From Brevipalpus yothersi (lineage: Eukaryota > Arthropoda > Arachnida > Trombidiformes > Tenuipalpidae), in NCBI GenBank assembly GCA_003956705.1, contig QZCP01000201.1, forward strand, positions 68,915-132,914: a stretch of DNA of 64,000 nt, in the 5' to 3' direction. The translations under genes were made by a program, and so were the position numbers. Below the pieces are notes generated by a model. That model was not told where the DNA came from, searched no databases, and saw nothing but the letters and a program-made list of their open reading frames with translations. Below are positions 1-13,232 of the stretch, piece after piece (position 1 is the stretch's first letter; each line of letters starts with the position of its first letter).

Positions 1-2410
1 CTATACTTCCCTAGGCAAAGACGCTTAATTGTAACAAATTTCCGAAACAATATGCCGGAAGGTTAACAGAGAGAGAGAGAATAAGTTTATCAAGATATTT
101 TAAATGAATGTTTGTCCTTAGTCTACTCCATATTTTGTGATCGATTGATTTTTTCTTTCGATTATTATTGAGATATGAATCATTGTTACACTATAGACGT
201 CGAGACATCGTAAAAAAATTTGTTTAATTCTTTTTTCTTCCTCTTCTCGTTGAGTTGCAGGCGCTTGGTGAAAAAAAAGATGATAAAATGCTAATGTTTT
301 GAAAAGTTTCAATTTTGAAACCCAATCGATAGCTGATAACTTCTGCATCAACTTAGAAGACAGAAAAGAAAATTATTCATTATTTAACGGATACAAAACC
401 ATGGGATTTCCGATCACTATGATTATTGATTGGTACAGTAAAATTTGACCAATTTTGGTTTGGATAAGTTCCTGATTTTGGTTCATTATCGATCATAGAG
501 AAAATACAGCTTCTCACACACATTCTTCGAATAGTTAATAGTTATTCGGTTACTATTGAACATTACATTTATGTATGTATAAATCTATATATATTTTGCT
601 AGCTCGATCGCACCTTCACGAATTATACCTGGTAACCATGGTCGAGTACAGCATCATTAAAATCAGTTAGTATCTATTCTAGGTGTGGTAAAAATTTTAC
701 TATACACACTTTTTGATGGTGGCAAATGATAATGGTGATGATCTGATCTGATGGATCTCGCTAGAAGTTATCATTTGTATGGCCAACATAGTTCCAGCAA
801 TCAAGAGAGAAAAAAAAATCTTCGGGCGAGGACATACGCAAGCTTCACAAGTATGTGTGTGTGTATTTGATTAGATTCTGAATGAAGTTGTAGTGCGTAT
901 TTTCTGATTGGACAAGCTGGTCATTGAGAAAAGAGAGAAAAAAAGAAAGCAGCTTCCGATGATCAATTTACGAATAAAAAAATTTCCGGTGTTCCGAAAA
1001 AAAGCCTCATGGCAACAAATTAAACTAGGGGTCTAGTCTAGTTGGAAAAAATCCGGAGAACTTCAATCAGAACGATGATATATGAGAGGGAAATTCTCAA
1101 AGTTTCCAAAGTTGTTGAATTCACTTTTAAGTCTACTAAAAATCGAAAGTGTTCAACAAGATTCAGAGGAGAGAAAAAAATTTTTCTTCTTTCGAAATTC
1201 AAGCTTCATGCAAGAGCACTTCAACTTCATCGAACAGATGAATCAAGTGCAACAACATTACTATTTACTCATGAATCTCATCTTTTGATTGACTTTTTTT
1301 GTTTCACTTTGCTCTCTCTTCTCTCTCTCTCTCTCTTTCTTTCTCTTTCTCTCTCAAAATGATCCATAAAGCTCAAATGCAATATAAAAAAATTACTACA
1401 TACGAAAGTATCGATAAGCGAAAATGATCGACCTAGAAAATGATTTTCAAGACATGATGAAATCATTTTGCCGGCTGAAATATATCAGTTTCAATATTCA
1501 TTCATGGCTTGGCCTCGGAATAATAGAAGTTTTTTTCTCTTCACCAAGATATTGAACTGAAAAAAATTTGTGTGAACACGAATCAGTTGTACAGTTAGAA
1601 AGGGAAGGGATCAAGTTCATGATGAAGCCATCAGATTGGAATTCTTTTTGACTTTCTCGCACACTGATCAGTGGTACTTTTGGCCATGGATATGCTCTTT
1701 TGTACCTGATTTCATCTCATTGAAAGCCACGTTTCATTCATGTGGTGTGTTTGTATGTATATCGATCATGTCCACACTTATCATAGCTGATACAATCATT
1801 CATCACTTCCGATGGAAAGTTTGACACAAATGAATACACACACACACGCATAGCATTGCACAATCGTTTTTTGATAAGCTTGGGGAGAAAAATTGATACC
1901 GTTAATCAATTGATCCTAAATCTTTACCAAAATGAGACAGAGATATGGAAGCCCAATTTTATTCACACACTTCTCTCTCTGTTTCTCTGTATTTTTGGAC
2001 TCATTATCAGTGTTAAAGCTTAACACTTAGATGGCATAATCATGAGTCATTAGAAAAATTATGGTTTACAAAAATTGTGACCTTTGAGCTCTATTGGAGC
2101 AGATTATTTGGAGCCGATCATTTCCGAATATTCATAACCACCAATTTTCAATTGAACTTCATATAATTTGAGCTTTTTTAGTAAGCATCAATCAACTATA
2201 ATTTAGGAAAAATTTAGGAGAAATAAATCTGAAAGTACACACACAATGTATTATGAAAACTTTTGATCCATCAAATGACTGATTGATCGAATTATTTGGT
2301 TGATCATTTAAGCTACACTCAACTTGATCCTCAATCATACCCTGTGAAAACTGTAGGTATCAAAAAAACATTCAATTCTGAATTGTACATTATATTTGAG
2401 TATTGAAATA

Positions 2411-2415
2411 GAGAG

Positions 2416-2480
<65 letters not shown>
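2411..2480. repeat. (GA)n microsatellite
   Basis: A nearly pure GA dinucleotide tract of about 70 bases with one early interruption (GAGAGCGA) and one AA near the end. Confidence 0.95.
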
Positions 2481-2667
2481 AAATTTCAAGCTGATTCCCA
2501 ATGAAGAACGATATTGAGCTCCAACACGAGAGAAGGTAAGCATTATGAACCTCGTTCTCAACTGGCATTAATATTGCTTACAAGAAAGGAATAAAAAGAA
2601 AGAAATAGAAGTGATATAAAATGCTACAAAATGGACATTACCTGAGGTAATCGATAAGATTTCATGA

Positions 2668-2670
<3 letters not shown>

Positions 2671-2709
<39 letters not shown>
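2671..2709. repeat. (TC)n microsatellite
   Basis: A TC tract of about 39 bases on the plus strand. Confidence 0.95.
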
Positions 2710-2713
<4 letters not shown>

Positions 2714-2801
2714 AACCACCAAGTGAGATGGAAACATTTTCCAAAATTTTAACATTAAATTTTTCAATTGCTCAGACGAATATAAAAGGCTTATGAAAAT
2801 A

Positions 2802-2803
<2 letters not shown>

Positions 2804-2850
<47 letters not shown>
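2804..2850. repeat. (GA)n microsatellite
   Basis: A pure GA tract of about 47 bases, the third long GA/TC tract within 450 bases. Confidence 0.95.
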
Positions 2851-2851
<1 letters not shown>

Positions 2852-3779
2852 AAGTGGAAGATGGGTTGCTGAATAGGTAAGAGAGAAAGTGAAATATAAT
2901 AATAATAAAGAAAGTTGTTTGATCAGTTGAGGAAAGAAAGTGGGTAAAACGAAAGAAAAAAGTGTTTCGAAGGTTGTAAAATGAAGGAGATTTATATTTT
3001 GTTCTGAAGGATGTTGGAATGATAGAGAAAGAGAGAGGCTCAGAATTGTAAGACGAAAGTTAGGAAGAACAGCATGAATATTCCTCTATTCTGTTGGAAA
3101 AATGAAATTATAGACACGAATCTTAAGCTTAGTTAAATCTTTTGCATCTGGCCAATTTTTCTGGATCAATTTTTTGTTTTACTAGCCAGCTATCATCATC
3201 ATCATCATATTTTGGTATTATGATTCACCCACTTTTTTTCTCATTGATTGATCATGGAAAAGCCATTAATCATTGTTTGTTTGTTTATGTAATTGAGAAA
3301 CCATACTGTTCGTTTTGATAGACAATATTAATTCAATTTTTGAATGATAAATGGAGAAAAGTACCTTTCAAGTTCACTAACCAATAGCATCATCATTTTA
3401 TCATCACATTCATTCTTATTATTGACCATCCGATTGATTATCGATCATTCAACTCTACTTCCTTCCAGTTGATTAGTGTAAAAATTATTTGGTCATGAAA
3501 AAATTTTTTTTTCTTCACTTCATTCTATTCAAAATGTTCAGCAAAATAAGAAAATATTCAAATCAAACTTTTTGATAACTAATTTAAAGTTTCTCGTCAA
3601 CCAAAAGTTTTCTCTCTCTCGCGCTCTCTCTCTCCCAAAATGTGTATAGATTGTTTCACTTCCTGGGAGAAATCACATGCATGGTGATAGTATACATGGA
3701 AAAGAGGTAGATTGCGATTCAGAGATTCCTGATTCATTTCGCTTCTCACAAGTGATGCGCTAAAATTATCCATCTTTTC

Positions 3780-3781
<2 letters not shown>

Positions 3782-3837
<56 letters not shown>

Positions 3838-3845
3838 TCTCTCTC
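3782..3845. repeat. (TC)n microsatellite
   Basis: A TC tract of about 64 bases with one CAC interruption. Confidence 0.95.
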
Positions 3846-5550
3846 GGAATCGATTTTGTAATACTTTTAACGAACATAAGATGAAGGAGTAAACTCAGCT
3901 AACGACGTTGATGGTTAATTGAATTATCTCCATCGACAGCGAGCCAAGTTGTTAGACAAGTTTGGATAGCTTGGATCATGAATTGAAGCCAACCACAACC
4001 CATGCATGAGAGTGTTTGGAAGAAAAGAGAAATAGAATGTATAAGTGAAAAGCAACATGCCATGTATGCTGTATGTCCATGATTGGGGCAGAGTTTTTCG
4101 AGGACGAACTTGATTCCGGTTCAAGTTAATTCAATTCATACATATACATGTACATGGATGTATGCATGGACAAGATAGTGAAGAGTCGACCGATGAGTGG
4201 CTTGTGGTCTTTTCGATCTTTTTAAATCATGATTATGGTTGTGTGTGTGTGTGTGTTGACATGTGCGTACGTAGGGACATGAAAGGGATGTCAAAATAGA
4301 ATTAGATTGAACATGTGGAATTATTTATCTCAAGAAAGGAAGAGAGAGAAAAAGGCTTGGGACAAGAAAGATGCTCGAGGCAAAATTACGGAAAGATCAC
4401 ATATCTTATCGATAGAATGTGTCAAAACATCGGCGGATGTTGCATCGTTTGATTAATTGGACATTATTTTTTTTTCTTACCGATAACTTGAGGAGAGAGG
4501 GAGAGAGATTGTAATATTGGTAGATTTGTGGTCGAGATCCTATTCCTTTTTCAAGCTGGAAACCTCTGGATAATAGTAGGAGGGGGGAATATTTTATCTC
4601 ACAAGTCCTTCTGGTTTACATATCTTGGATTTCAAATTCTTCATCCTGATAACGTCAAGGTGTGTAGCCTCGAAAAATTTTTCTGTTCACTCAAGGGAAG
4701 ACATCACACATATCAAGCCTGTCATAAACAGATTTGATGGACTCTCATGGAAGCTTGTCAAAAAATGATAACTTATACATCTTGTTTGTTAGTTTTAGAC
4801 TCGATGATGGACGTTCTGGAAATTTTGATGATAAATTCGCTCAAAATTTGTTGTCTGGGATGATAGAGTGAATTTTTTGAAACATAGTATGTGAATGTGA
4901 GAATTTTTTCATAGTTTCGAATGATTGAAAAAATTTTCTAGTATTTAAACCAGAAAATTCAATTCGAATAGAAAAATGTATTCATAGTATATTATGCCAA
5001 ATTATTTTGAGCAAACTTTCCAGAGGTAATATCTCATAGGAACAAGAGGAATCAATCATCTCCGTTTAGCAATGTTAATGAGAGCAAAACTTGTTCAAGT
5101 CCATCAAACGAGAGAATCAATGCATTACTGATTCTACTTGGTTATTGGATATAATAAGTTGAATCAAAGTTTTCGAGCAAACTTGATACAAGACCATTTA
5201 TTTTTTGTTTGGTATAGATATCAACCGTCGATGACAGATCGTTGATCACCTCAATGAATCATAAACTTTTACTCAGATTCTCCACCATTGTTGATGGAAC
5301 ACTTGATCAGAGTAAGAATTTGGTCGAGTAAACTTTTCGTACGATTGATTTTTTCCTAAGAGTTAGCAATTCATCGAGGATTAGACAGAAAATAGATAAA
5401 GATAGAGAGAGAAAGAGAAAGAGAGAGAGATACATGAAAAGGAAGAGAGCTCAAAAGTGGGGAAGATTGATAGGAAAATTTTGATGCAAAAAGTTTTTTT
5501 TCAGAATTTCTGAAAAGTAAGAATTGTTATACATTATAAGAGATTTTCTT

Positions 5551-7401
5551 TCACTCTACTACGCGCAGAATTTTTCCAATTGCCACAGTTCTCCCTTCGT
5601 CTCTGAGAGTAAATCGACCCATTTGTGGGAAGTCAGCGAACCTTTCAAGACAAATCATGCCTCCCATACATTCTAGCCTCATAATCGCTACTTGATCTTG
5701 TTTTACATATCTTGGACCCTTCTGTAAAATATAAAGAGATGAAAAATATGAATTAGAATCGTGATAAGTTGAACCTGGTGAGCAATAAATGCAAAAGAAT
5801 AATCACACTTCCGCTCTCTTTTCATTTACTTTGCTCGTGGTTCATGTAACTTTGCTCACCTGAATTTTTTCACCAGTCTTTTTGTCAATTAAACACATGA
5901 TTGCTTTCAATATGACTTCCTCTGAAGCTGTGTGAATGTGAAGGACTGCATTATAACCAGGACAAATGATAGATTTATGCTCTAGAACAACAACTTGAGC
6001 ATCAAATACTTTGCCAACGCAGCAAGGTTTATCCAGCTCACAAAGAACAAAGCCTGAGGATATATTTTCATCATCAAGGCCTTTTAACTTAATCTTAACA
6101 TTTTCACCCGAAGTAACTAGATCCACTTCGTCTTCATCAGACCATAATTGTAATACTTCACATGGCTTTCGATTGGGCATAAGAAGAAGAGAAGAACCTC
6201 GTTTACATGAACCCATTTCAACTTTACCAAGTATCACTGTTCCTTTGTCCTTATATTTGTCAACAACTGGCAATCTGAAGGGTCCATCAAGTCGACGATC
6301 AAATTGAGGTAATTGATCAAGATAGTCCAAAAGTGAGGGACCTTTAAACCATGGACACATATTTTCCGGTGGCACATCTTTGAGACAAGCACCAGTGAAT
6401 CCGGAGCATGGCATGAAATATAATTCAGTTTTAGGATTGAATCCACATTTTTTCAAGTAAGGAAGAAGTTTATCTCTACATTCCACATATCTTTCTTCAC
6501 TCCAGCATACGGTTGGATCATCCATTTTGTTAATTAAAACGATCATAAATTTAACACCAGCAGTTTTGGCTAACATAGCGTGTTCACGAGTTTGACCACC
6601 TTTCTCAAAGCCTGTCTCAAATTCACCTTTACGAGCTGATATAACAAGTACCGCTAAATCCGCTTGTGATGTACCAGAAATCATATTGGGCACAAAGCCA
6701 CGATGTCCAGGAGCATCGAGAAGAGTAAAGTGTTTATGTTCGGTTTCAAATGCACTTCTACCAACTTCAACAGTTTTCCCCTTGTCTCGTTCCTCTTGAT
6801 TGGTATCCAAAGCCCATGAAAGGAACCATGATTCACGATTCTTTTCTTTTGCTTCTCTTTCATACTTTTCCAGCGTTCTTTTATCAACCATACCGGTTAA
6901 ATGTAACAATTGGCCACCAATTGTACTCTTACCGGCATCCACATGACCAATAAAAACAATGTTTACATGTTCTTTACGCGATTCTCTATCACTACATTCA
7001 CTAACTTTTTTTGCAGCCTTTTTGCGCGTTTTTCGGCCAACTTTTTCCATCTGATCAGCGTCTTTCTCAATATCATCATCTTCATCATCCAATTCATCTT
7101 CATCTTCCATTGCTTCATCCATATCATCGTCAACATTTTCTTCCCAATCATCAAGAACCTCTTCTTTTACAGTCGATGTTAGGCCATCTTGTCCCGCCGT
7201 ATTATGGCTATCAGCCATTGATTGTGGTGTCGGTTGCTGTTGTTGTGATGCATCAGGCTTTGAATTATTCATTGATACTGAGAAGTTGAAATTAGAAGGC
7301 ACAAACACTGGAGCATTGATGTTGAGCGTTCTAGTCGAACCGATTATACCTTCCATCATATCTCCTTGACCACCGGTATTATCTTTTCTTTCCTCTGACA
7401 T
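5551..7401 (-). CDS. GSPT1: Eukaryotic peptide chain release factor GTP-binding subunit (eRF3)
   Basis: Translation-termination GTPase that works with eRF1 on the ribosome in the cytoplasm. There are two coding exons, 5860-7401 and 5551-5721 on the minus strand, joined in phase 0, giving about 570 residues. Near residues 24-38 is a PAM2-like motif (LNINAPVFVP), expected to bind the MLLE domain of poly(A)-binding protein. An acidic linker follows at about 85-115. The GTPase motifs are GHVDAGKS (about 150-157), DAPGH (about 229) and NKMD (about 289), and the C-terminal beta-barrel domains end in FPQMGRFTLRDEGRTVAIGK in the small second exon. This matches eRF3 rather than eEF1A because of the N-terminal PAM2/acidic extension and the C-terminal wording. 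The start is the ATG giving MSEERKDN, the first ATG of the frame. Complete and apparently intact. Confidence 0.95.
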
Positions 7402-8741
7402 TATAATCCGAAATGAAGATGATCTTGATATCTATCGATATACAAAGTACATACACCAAATCAATCAATCAGACATCAAAGTGAATACACATTATACCTA
7501 CCTTATAATTGGTTAAATATATATATAAAGAATCAAATCAAAAAATGAACAAAAATACACACACTTAAACACACACTCAATTCCAAAAAGCTATCCTTTT
7601 TTTTACAAACGTACAGACTTGAGCTATGCCCACGAGTTCACCACGCAAGAGCTGCCTTTAAATGTGTGTTTATAAGTTGAGCGCCAATGTTAAATATCCA
7701 CTCTACGTTCCTACAGTTTAATTAGATTAATTGTTCATCCACATAGGAACATAGGAAACAATCAAATCAATTATCAATGAAAAATATTTTCAATCTTTAC
7801 AATCGTAAAAGAAAATTTTCTCATCCAAATGTGAACAAAGTGAAAAAAATTTTTTCACTTTTACAAAACATTTTTTGAAGAAAAAAAATTTTCTTCTTTT
7901 TTGATAAGTTTTCCTTATCAACAGATGACACTCGCTTCGCCATGTAATTTATACGTAGAATGTGCTGTCGCTCTTGTGGCCAAAGTTTGTTTTCATTCGA
8001 AAAAAAAAATTAAAAAGATGCAACATAATACACATGGTTACGACATTGTACACACACATTCACATGTGTATGGTTGATGATCATATTAATTTTTTTTTAT
8101 TCTGTTTCCCATCAAAATACTCTTGATGATAGAAGAGGAATAGGTGTCTTGAGTAATTGTTACACAAACACTTCCTCTCTCTCACTCGATGGTTAGTGAA
8201 TGATGATGATAATGCTTACTGGCTGGGTGATGATCCGTGAAGGCCACGAGACGCTTAGCTTTTGTTTTATGCCGACAGCTTCTGTCTACAATTAAGAGTC
8301 ACCATTTGCGCCATTAGTTATCTTTGCCTATCTCTTCATCTTACTCTCTGGTACTTTTTCCACTTTCATCAACTACTGTACTAACTACATCAGTAGTACT
8401 TGTGCCACTTGGGATTTTTTTTCTCTCTCTCTTTCGCTCCTCTCATCTCTTCCTTACTCGATTAAAAAGATCTTGGATCACTCACTCACATATCCATCAG
8501 TGTTAATTGTTAATTGTAATTCGATAGGTAAGAAAGATTTATTGCAATCAATTATTTCAATCTTCTCCGATATCAGGTTTCGAATGTTGGAGAAAGTATT
8601 ACCACTATGTTAAACTTTCACAATCTTGCATGTTAGGAATCGAAACTTTTGAGGTGGAAAAAAGTGTTTGGCTTTGATTTTTTGTGTTCTTTTTCTCTTC
8701 TCTCCCTTCCCAGAGTACATCAATTCGAGGAATAGGTCAAA
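7402..8741. promoter_or_regulatory. Divergent intergenic region between eRF3 and ADSS copy 1
   Basis: Noncoding spacer between two divergently transcribed genes, so it should hold both promoters. On the ADSS side a strong donor (GATAG|GTAAGA, GT at 8528) and a pyrimidine-rich acceptor (CCTTCCCAG, ending 8713) predict a 5'-UTR intron at 8528-8713, placing the transcription start upstream of 8528. I could not identify a TATA box or other defined element with confidence. Confidence 0.5.
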
Positions 8742-11210
8742 ATGTCAAGCAATGGATTTACTAGTAGAGAGGGAAAAACGTATGTGGTACTGGGTACACA
8801 GTGGGGTGATGAAGGTAAAGGCAAAATAGTGGACCTTTTGGCAGAGAGAGTTGATATTGTGTGCCGGTGTCAGGTATGCTCTCGATGTTATTTGATGATT
8901 GTTTCCCGCCATCATCATTTTCAAGGGTAACACAAGAAACACTTTGAATTTTTCTTAGGGTGGCAACAATGCTGGACACACGGTGGTTGTAGGTGATATT
9001 GAGTATGATTTTCATCTACTGCCCAGTGGTATAATCAACAAGAATGCTCTGTCAATAGTTGGCAATGGTGTTGTGATTCATTTGCCTCAGCTTTTCGATG
9101 AGATCAAAAAGAATGAAGATAAAGGACTTCATGAGTGGAAAAAGCGACTAATCATTTCTGATCGAGCTCATCTTGTGTTTGATTTTCATCAATCGGTCGA
9201 TGGTCTACAAGAAATTGAGAAAGGGAAAAAAAGTTTAGGAACAACCAAGAAAGGTATTGGTCCCACATATTCTACCAAAGCTTCTCGAACTGGCATCAGA
9301 ATGGCTGATTTATTGGGTGATTTTCCACTGTTTGAGGAAAAATTTCGATCATTATCGGTTAATTATACAAAGCAATTTCAAGATCTAACGATTGATGTGG
9401 ATACTGAATTGAAACGTTACAAAAATTTTGCTGATGAGATACGGCCATGTGTCTTGGATACTGTCACCTTTCTCCACAAGAGCATTAAATCAGGAAAATC
9501 CGTTTTGGTCGAAGGTGCTAATGCGACCATGTTGGATATCGATTTTGGTACTTATCCTTATGTAACATCGTCCAATTGTACAATCGGAGGAGTGTGTACT
9601 GGTCTCGGAATACCGCCAAAAGTTATCGGAGAAGTGTATGGAGTTGTGAAAGCCTATTGCACTCGTGTTGGTGATGGACCTTTTCCAACTGAGCAGAATA
9701 ATGAAATTGGCACAATTCTCCAGGAAAAAGGGAAAGAGATAGGTGTAACAACCAAGCGAAAACGTCGATGTGGTTGGCTCGATATGGTACTTTTGCAGTA
9801 CTCAAATATGATCAATGGATATACAGCGTAAGTTCAATATTTGACGTTCAAACAAGTTAAACGTGATAGATGAAGGTTGTGTTTGTTCCTCTGGAATTCC
9901 ATAGGCTGGCCGTGACAAAATTGGATATCCTTGGTGAATTTGATGAGCTCAAAATTGCCGTATCTTATGAGCTGGATGGACGATCATTAAGCTCACCTCC
10001 TGGTAATATAACTATATTAATTGACTGAAGCATATTCACTGATTGTGACAATCGATTATCTCGATACTGATGTTCACTCTGTCCCTTTTCACTCCTTTCC
10101 AATCTAGCCAATGCCAATGATCTTTCTCGTGTTAAGCCCAACTATTTAACATTGAAAGGATGGAAGAAAGATATTTCCAAATCTCGCTCTTTCTCTGATC
10201 TACCAATTGAAGCCCAAAATTACATTCGAAAAATAGAAGAGCTTACAGGAGTTCCAGGTAAATATGGCAATTTTTTCTCATCATGTTGCTGGAAGTTTTC
10301 CAATCATCATGTGTATAATGTCTATTGTCATTTTGAGCTCTCATTTTTATTTAAATCTACCTCTATGTGAGAGAATCCTTAGGGTTTTGAACCTAATCTT
10401 GTCAGTCATATGGTTCTAAAGTTCACGTCTTGTTGTCAAAAATAACTTGATCATTTGATAGTGCTGGCAAATAGAGAGAAGATAATTGAGGTCAAATTAA
10501 ATCTTCTGCAACCTTGAGATTAGGGTTGTGTGTGAATGAGTATTTACTTTGACTGTTGATGCATTGAAGAGTCAAGTTCAATTTGTACTAAACTGACTAG
10601 GAGTAAGAGTGAGAGAGATGTATAACTTCCCAAAAATTTATCTAAATATCTTTATCATCTCACATTTACCAAGTCAAAGTCAAATTCAAACCAAAGTTGC
10701 CACAAATCATTATCATCTGTGAAGCTGATTCTCAATGAAATTTTTCTCATCTTCATTCTTTCTGGCTCGATGCTATTATTTCATCTCTTGTGGGCTGACT
10801 CTTTGTTCTTGTTCATCACTACATCCGTTTGCATGCTTTGATGAATGATTACGATGAGACGTAGCTCTACAAGTATTTACACATCTATGTGAGCATCACG
10901 CAAATTGCTCTTGTAATATGCTCATCTAGCTGCTCCAATTCGAGTCTTTGCCAAGAAGGGATGAGAGTGAAAGAGAGAGAGAAGAGAGAAAGATATCATC
11001 ATCAACAGATTTCTTGTCGTACACTCTTTGCAAACACACTTTGGAAAAATTTAAGAAATCATCTCATCTCACATTTCTCCACTTGACAAGATATCTTGAC
11101 ATATCAATGTATCTTTTTTCACTCCAATTTTTTTCCACTTGATTGCAGTGAGATGGATTGGAGTTGGTGCGGCCCGTGAGTCTATCATCGAAATATCGAA
11201 AACCATTTGA
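8742..11210 (+). CDS. ADSS: Adenylosuccinate synthetase, copy 1
   Basis: Catalyses the GTP-dependent first step from IMP plus aspartate to adenylosuccinate in AMP synthesis; cytosolic. Five exons: 8742-8873, 8959-9827, 9905-10002, 10108-10257 and 11149-11210, all with GT-AG borders, giving 436 residues, slightly shorter than vertebrate enzymes at the N-terminus. Visible motifs are the P-loop-like GDEGKGK, GGNNAGHT with the catalytic His, IGPTYSTKASRTG, EGANATMLDIDFGTYPY, CTGLGIPP, and VTTKRKRRCGWLD, where most family members have G in place of the first K. It ends normally with WIGVGAARESII followed by eight residues and a stop. The last intron is about 890 bases against about 80 in copy 2, so it carries an insertion of roughly 800 bases. 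This copy retains the predicted promoter and 5'-UTR intron and is probably the main functional gene. Confidence 0.95.
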
Positions 11211-12217
11211 TATGAACTCTTTTTGAGCACACCCGCTTTTGGATGCACGTTTGCACATGATACAAGATAGCTGTCAATATTATCATTGGAACAGATTTGT
11301 GCTTGAATACTCGAAAGAATTTTAATCCTGTTGCAATTGTTTTGTGATACTATTATCTATTGAAAATCGTCAATTTGGTTGAACTAACGAAAACAAGAAA
11401 AATTTTCAAGCAATCCATGAGAATACCAAAAATTAATAAAACCAAAAATTTTAAATACTATCTGTTTTAAATTTATACACAGAAAATTTGAAAATTTTAA
11501 ATCATGATTGATCCGGTTCTTGTTGACTACAACGCACAAATAAAAGTGTTTTTGATGTTGAAATTCTAATGTCTTCCACCTCAACTGAAGCCCAAAAAAA
11601 ATCTGCCCCGGACGTCCTGCCTGCATTACGCAATGAGATGAGCCTCACGAGCCTCATGAGGCTCATGGTATTGAAGCGGACGATGTAATCTCGGAAGTGA
11701 TTCAGAGTGAAAAGCAAGTTTTCCTATCCGTACTTGCGGCTTAATAACCGGGCATTCGAATTCTCCTCTAAACACAATGAGAAGGTGAAAAATCATTTAT
11801 GCCCTGGAATATATACATGTTTATCTATATCTATTCCAATCCATGAGAAACGAGGCCAGTAAATTGAAATATCTATCCACTAATGTCTACCACTACTATT
11901 GCTACTACTACTAATAAGCAATCGATTGCTTAATCATGTTTGATGGCCCATTTCAGTGTGTATATATTCAGTATTAATATTCTCAAATTTTAGACGTTAG
12001 CTCTGTCACGTACTCCAAAAACTTGCAATTAATTTATTTGCTCTATCATGCAGGTCATCCGATAATCGTGAGACCAAAGGGGCAAAAGTAAGGGGCTTCA
12101 ATCGTAAACTCATATATAAAGCATGATGGGATTTGAAATATTCTCAAAAGTTTGGTACATCAGTTTGCTTCACTTAAGAAAAAAATCAGCTTCAGTAGAA
12201 TTGTGATTCCTTTAACC
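11211..12217. other. Spacer between ADSS copy 1 and the Cys-rich gene
   Basis: No gene seen. The stretch is absent from copy 2, removed by the same deletion that took the Cys-rich gene. It contains a 16-base perfect palindrome GAGCCTCATGAGGCTC at 11649-11664 and an upstream region for the secreted gene. Confidence 0.5.
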
Positions 12218-13232
12218 ATGGACTTTTCATCAATCAAAACTCATCGAACTTCAACAACAAAAATTTGGACCGGATTTTGTTTAGTTTTATTCGTTTTGGG
12301 TAAGTTTCATTTGTTTCCCTTAAATTGGACACCTATCAAGTTACTTCACTTATTTTTTCATTCGATAGTTTTCGGAGAAAGTTATGCTGCTCCACGACAA
12401 CAACCAAACTGTTCAAATTTGATGGAAAGAGTAGATAAATGGTCAAGTGAATTGTATGTGATCACTGACCGATTGACACCTATTCCAAAAACACAAGAAG
12501 AAATGAAAGATGTTTATTGTACGAAGTCTCGAGCCGCATCAAGAAAACTTCGAGAACATCGATCATGTCTAAAACCATTCCCTAGTCAAGTTCTGAACGT
12601 TATTATATCAGGAGCTCGAAAAACTTTACGAAACGTTTGCAATACTGTGGAATCCAGGGAAGAATTCGTAGAGCGATCCCAATGTCTGCAAGATGTAAGT
12701 AGAATAAGTGATTTTTTTCAAATTGGGAATTAAAATTTTTAAATCTTAAATCTTAGACAACTAATAATAATTAACCGTGAATAATATTCGATATTCCTTC
12801 TTTCAGCCTGTTTTGCATAACAAAGTGGTAGACTGTCAAGACAGTTATATTGCTCAAATGGAATACGTTCGAGACAATATTACCAATATGGACATGAAAA
12901 TTCCATACACTTGCTGCTATTATTGGGAAACAAGATCGGTGAGTTAAAAATTTTCCTTCAATTGGGTATGAATTTCAAGACAAAATTTTCCATTTTAGTG
13001 TATCTTGGACCTTGTGAAAAGTCACTGTCCCGCTGCTTCTTTGGACTACACCGAAAATCATATGAATGATTTATTCTCGGAAACTACTGATCTTCTATGC
13101 AATAAATGGGAAGCTAATTCACTTAATTGTAAACAGAAACTTACGCCCATCAGACTTTCACGAAATGCGTTGAGAAGCAAAAAATCGAGCTCATTCGTAA
13201 GACCAAACTTGGAAATATACACTCAAACATGA
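12218..13232 (+). CDS. Small secreted cysteine-rich protein, unrecognised family
   Basis: Four exons, 12218-12299, 12369-12694, 12807-12938 and 12999-13232, splice in frame to 257 residues. The N-terminus has a basic stretch followed by a hydrophobic core (GFCLVLFVLGVFG) and a likely cleavage around SYAAP, so it is probably secreted. The mature part has many spaced cysteines, including a CC pair (YTCCYYW), and no membrane helix. The spacing resembles the small Cys-rich secreted families common in ecdysozoans, but I do not recognise a named domain and give no function. The start is the ATG directly before the hydrophobic leader; an upstream in-frame alternative starts with a non-ATG codon. The equivalent region of the tandem copy is deleted, so this is the only copy here. 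The last codons lie in sequence that in copy 2 became the ADSS tail. Confidence 0.7.

Larger units (their letters stand above)
1..5550. other. Gene-poor, microsatellite-rich stretch
   Basis: I see no supportable gene here. The open frames are short, have no recognisable domain and mostly run through GA/TC tracts or AT-rich spacer. The last part (about 5400-5550) is the 3' flank of the eRF3 gene on the minus strand. Long GA/TC tracts are listed separately. Confidence 0.6.

Noticed and set aside
2331..2568. Open frames of Leu/Ser repeats on the minus strand
   Set aside because: They are translations of the (GA)n tract; dinucleotide repeats stay open in several frames without being genes. The same applies at 25508-25756, 31456-31806, 58147-58399 and 59154-59240.
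3924..4124. A 66-residue minus-strand frame
   Set aside because: No leader, domain or splice context; length expected by chance in a 64-kb window.
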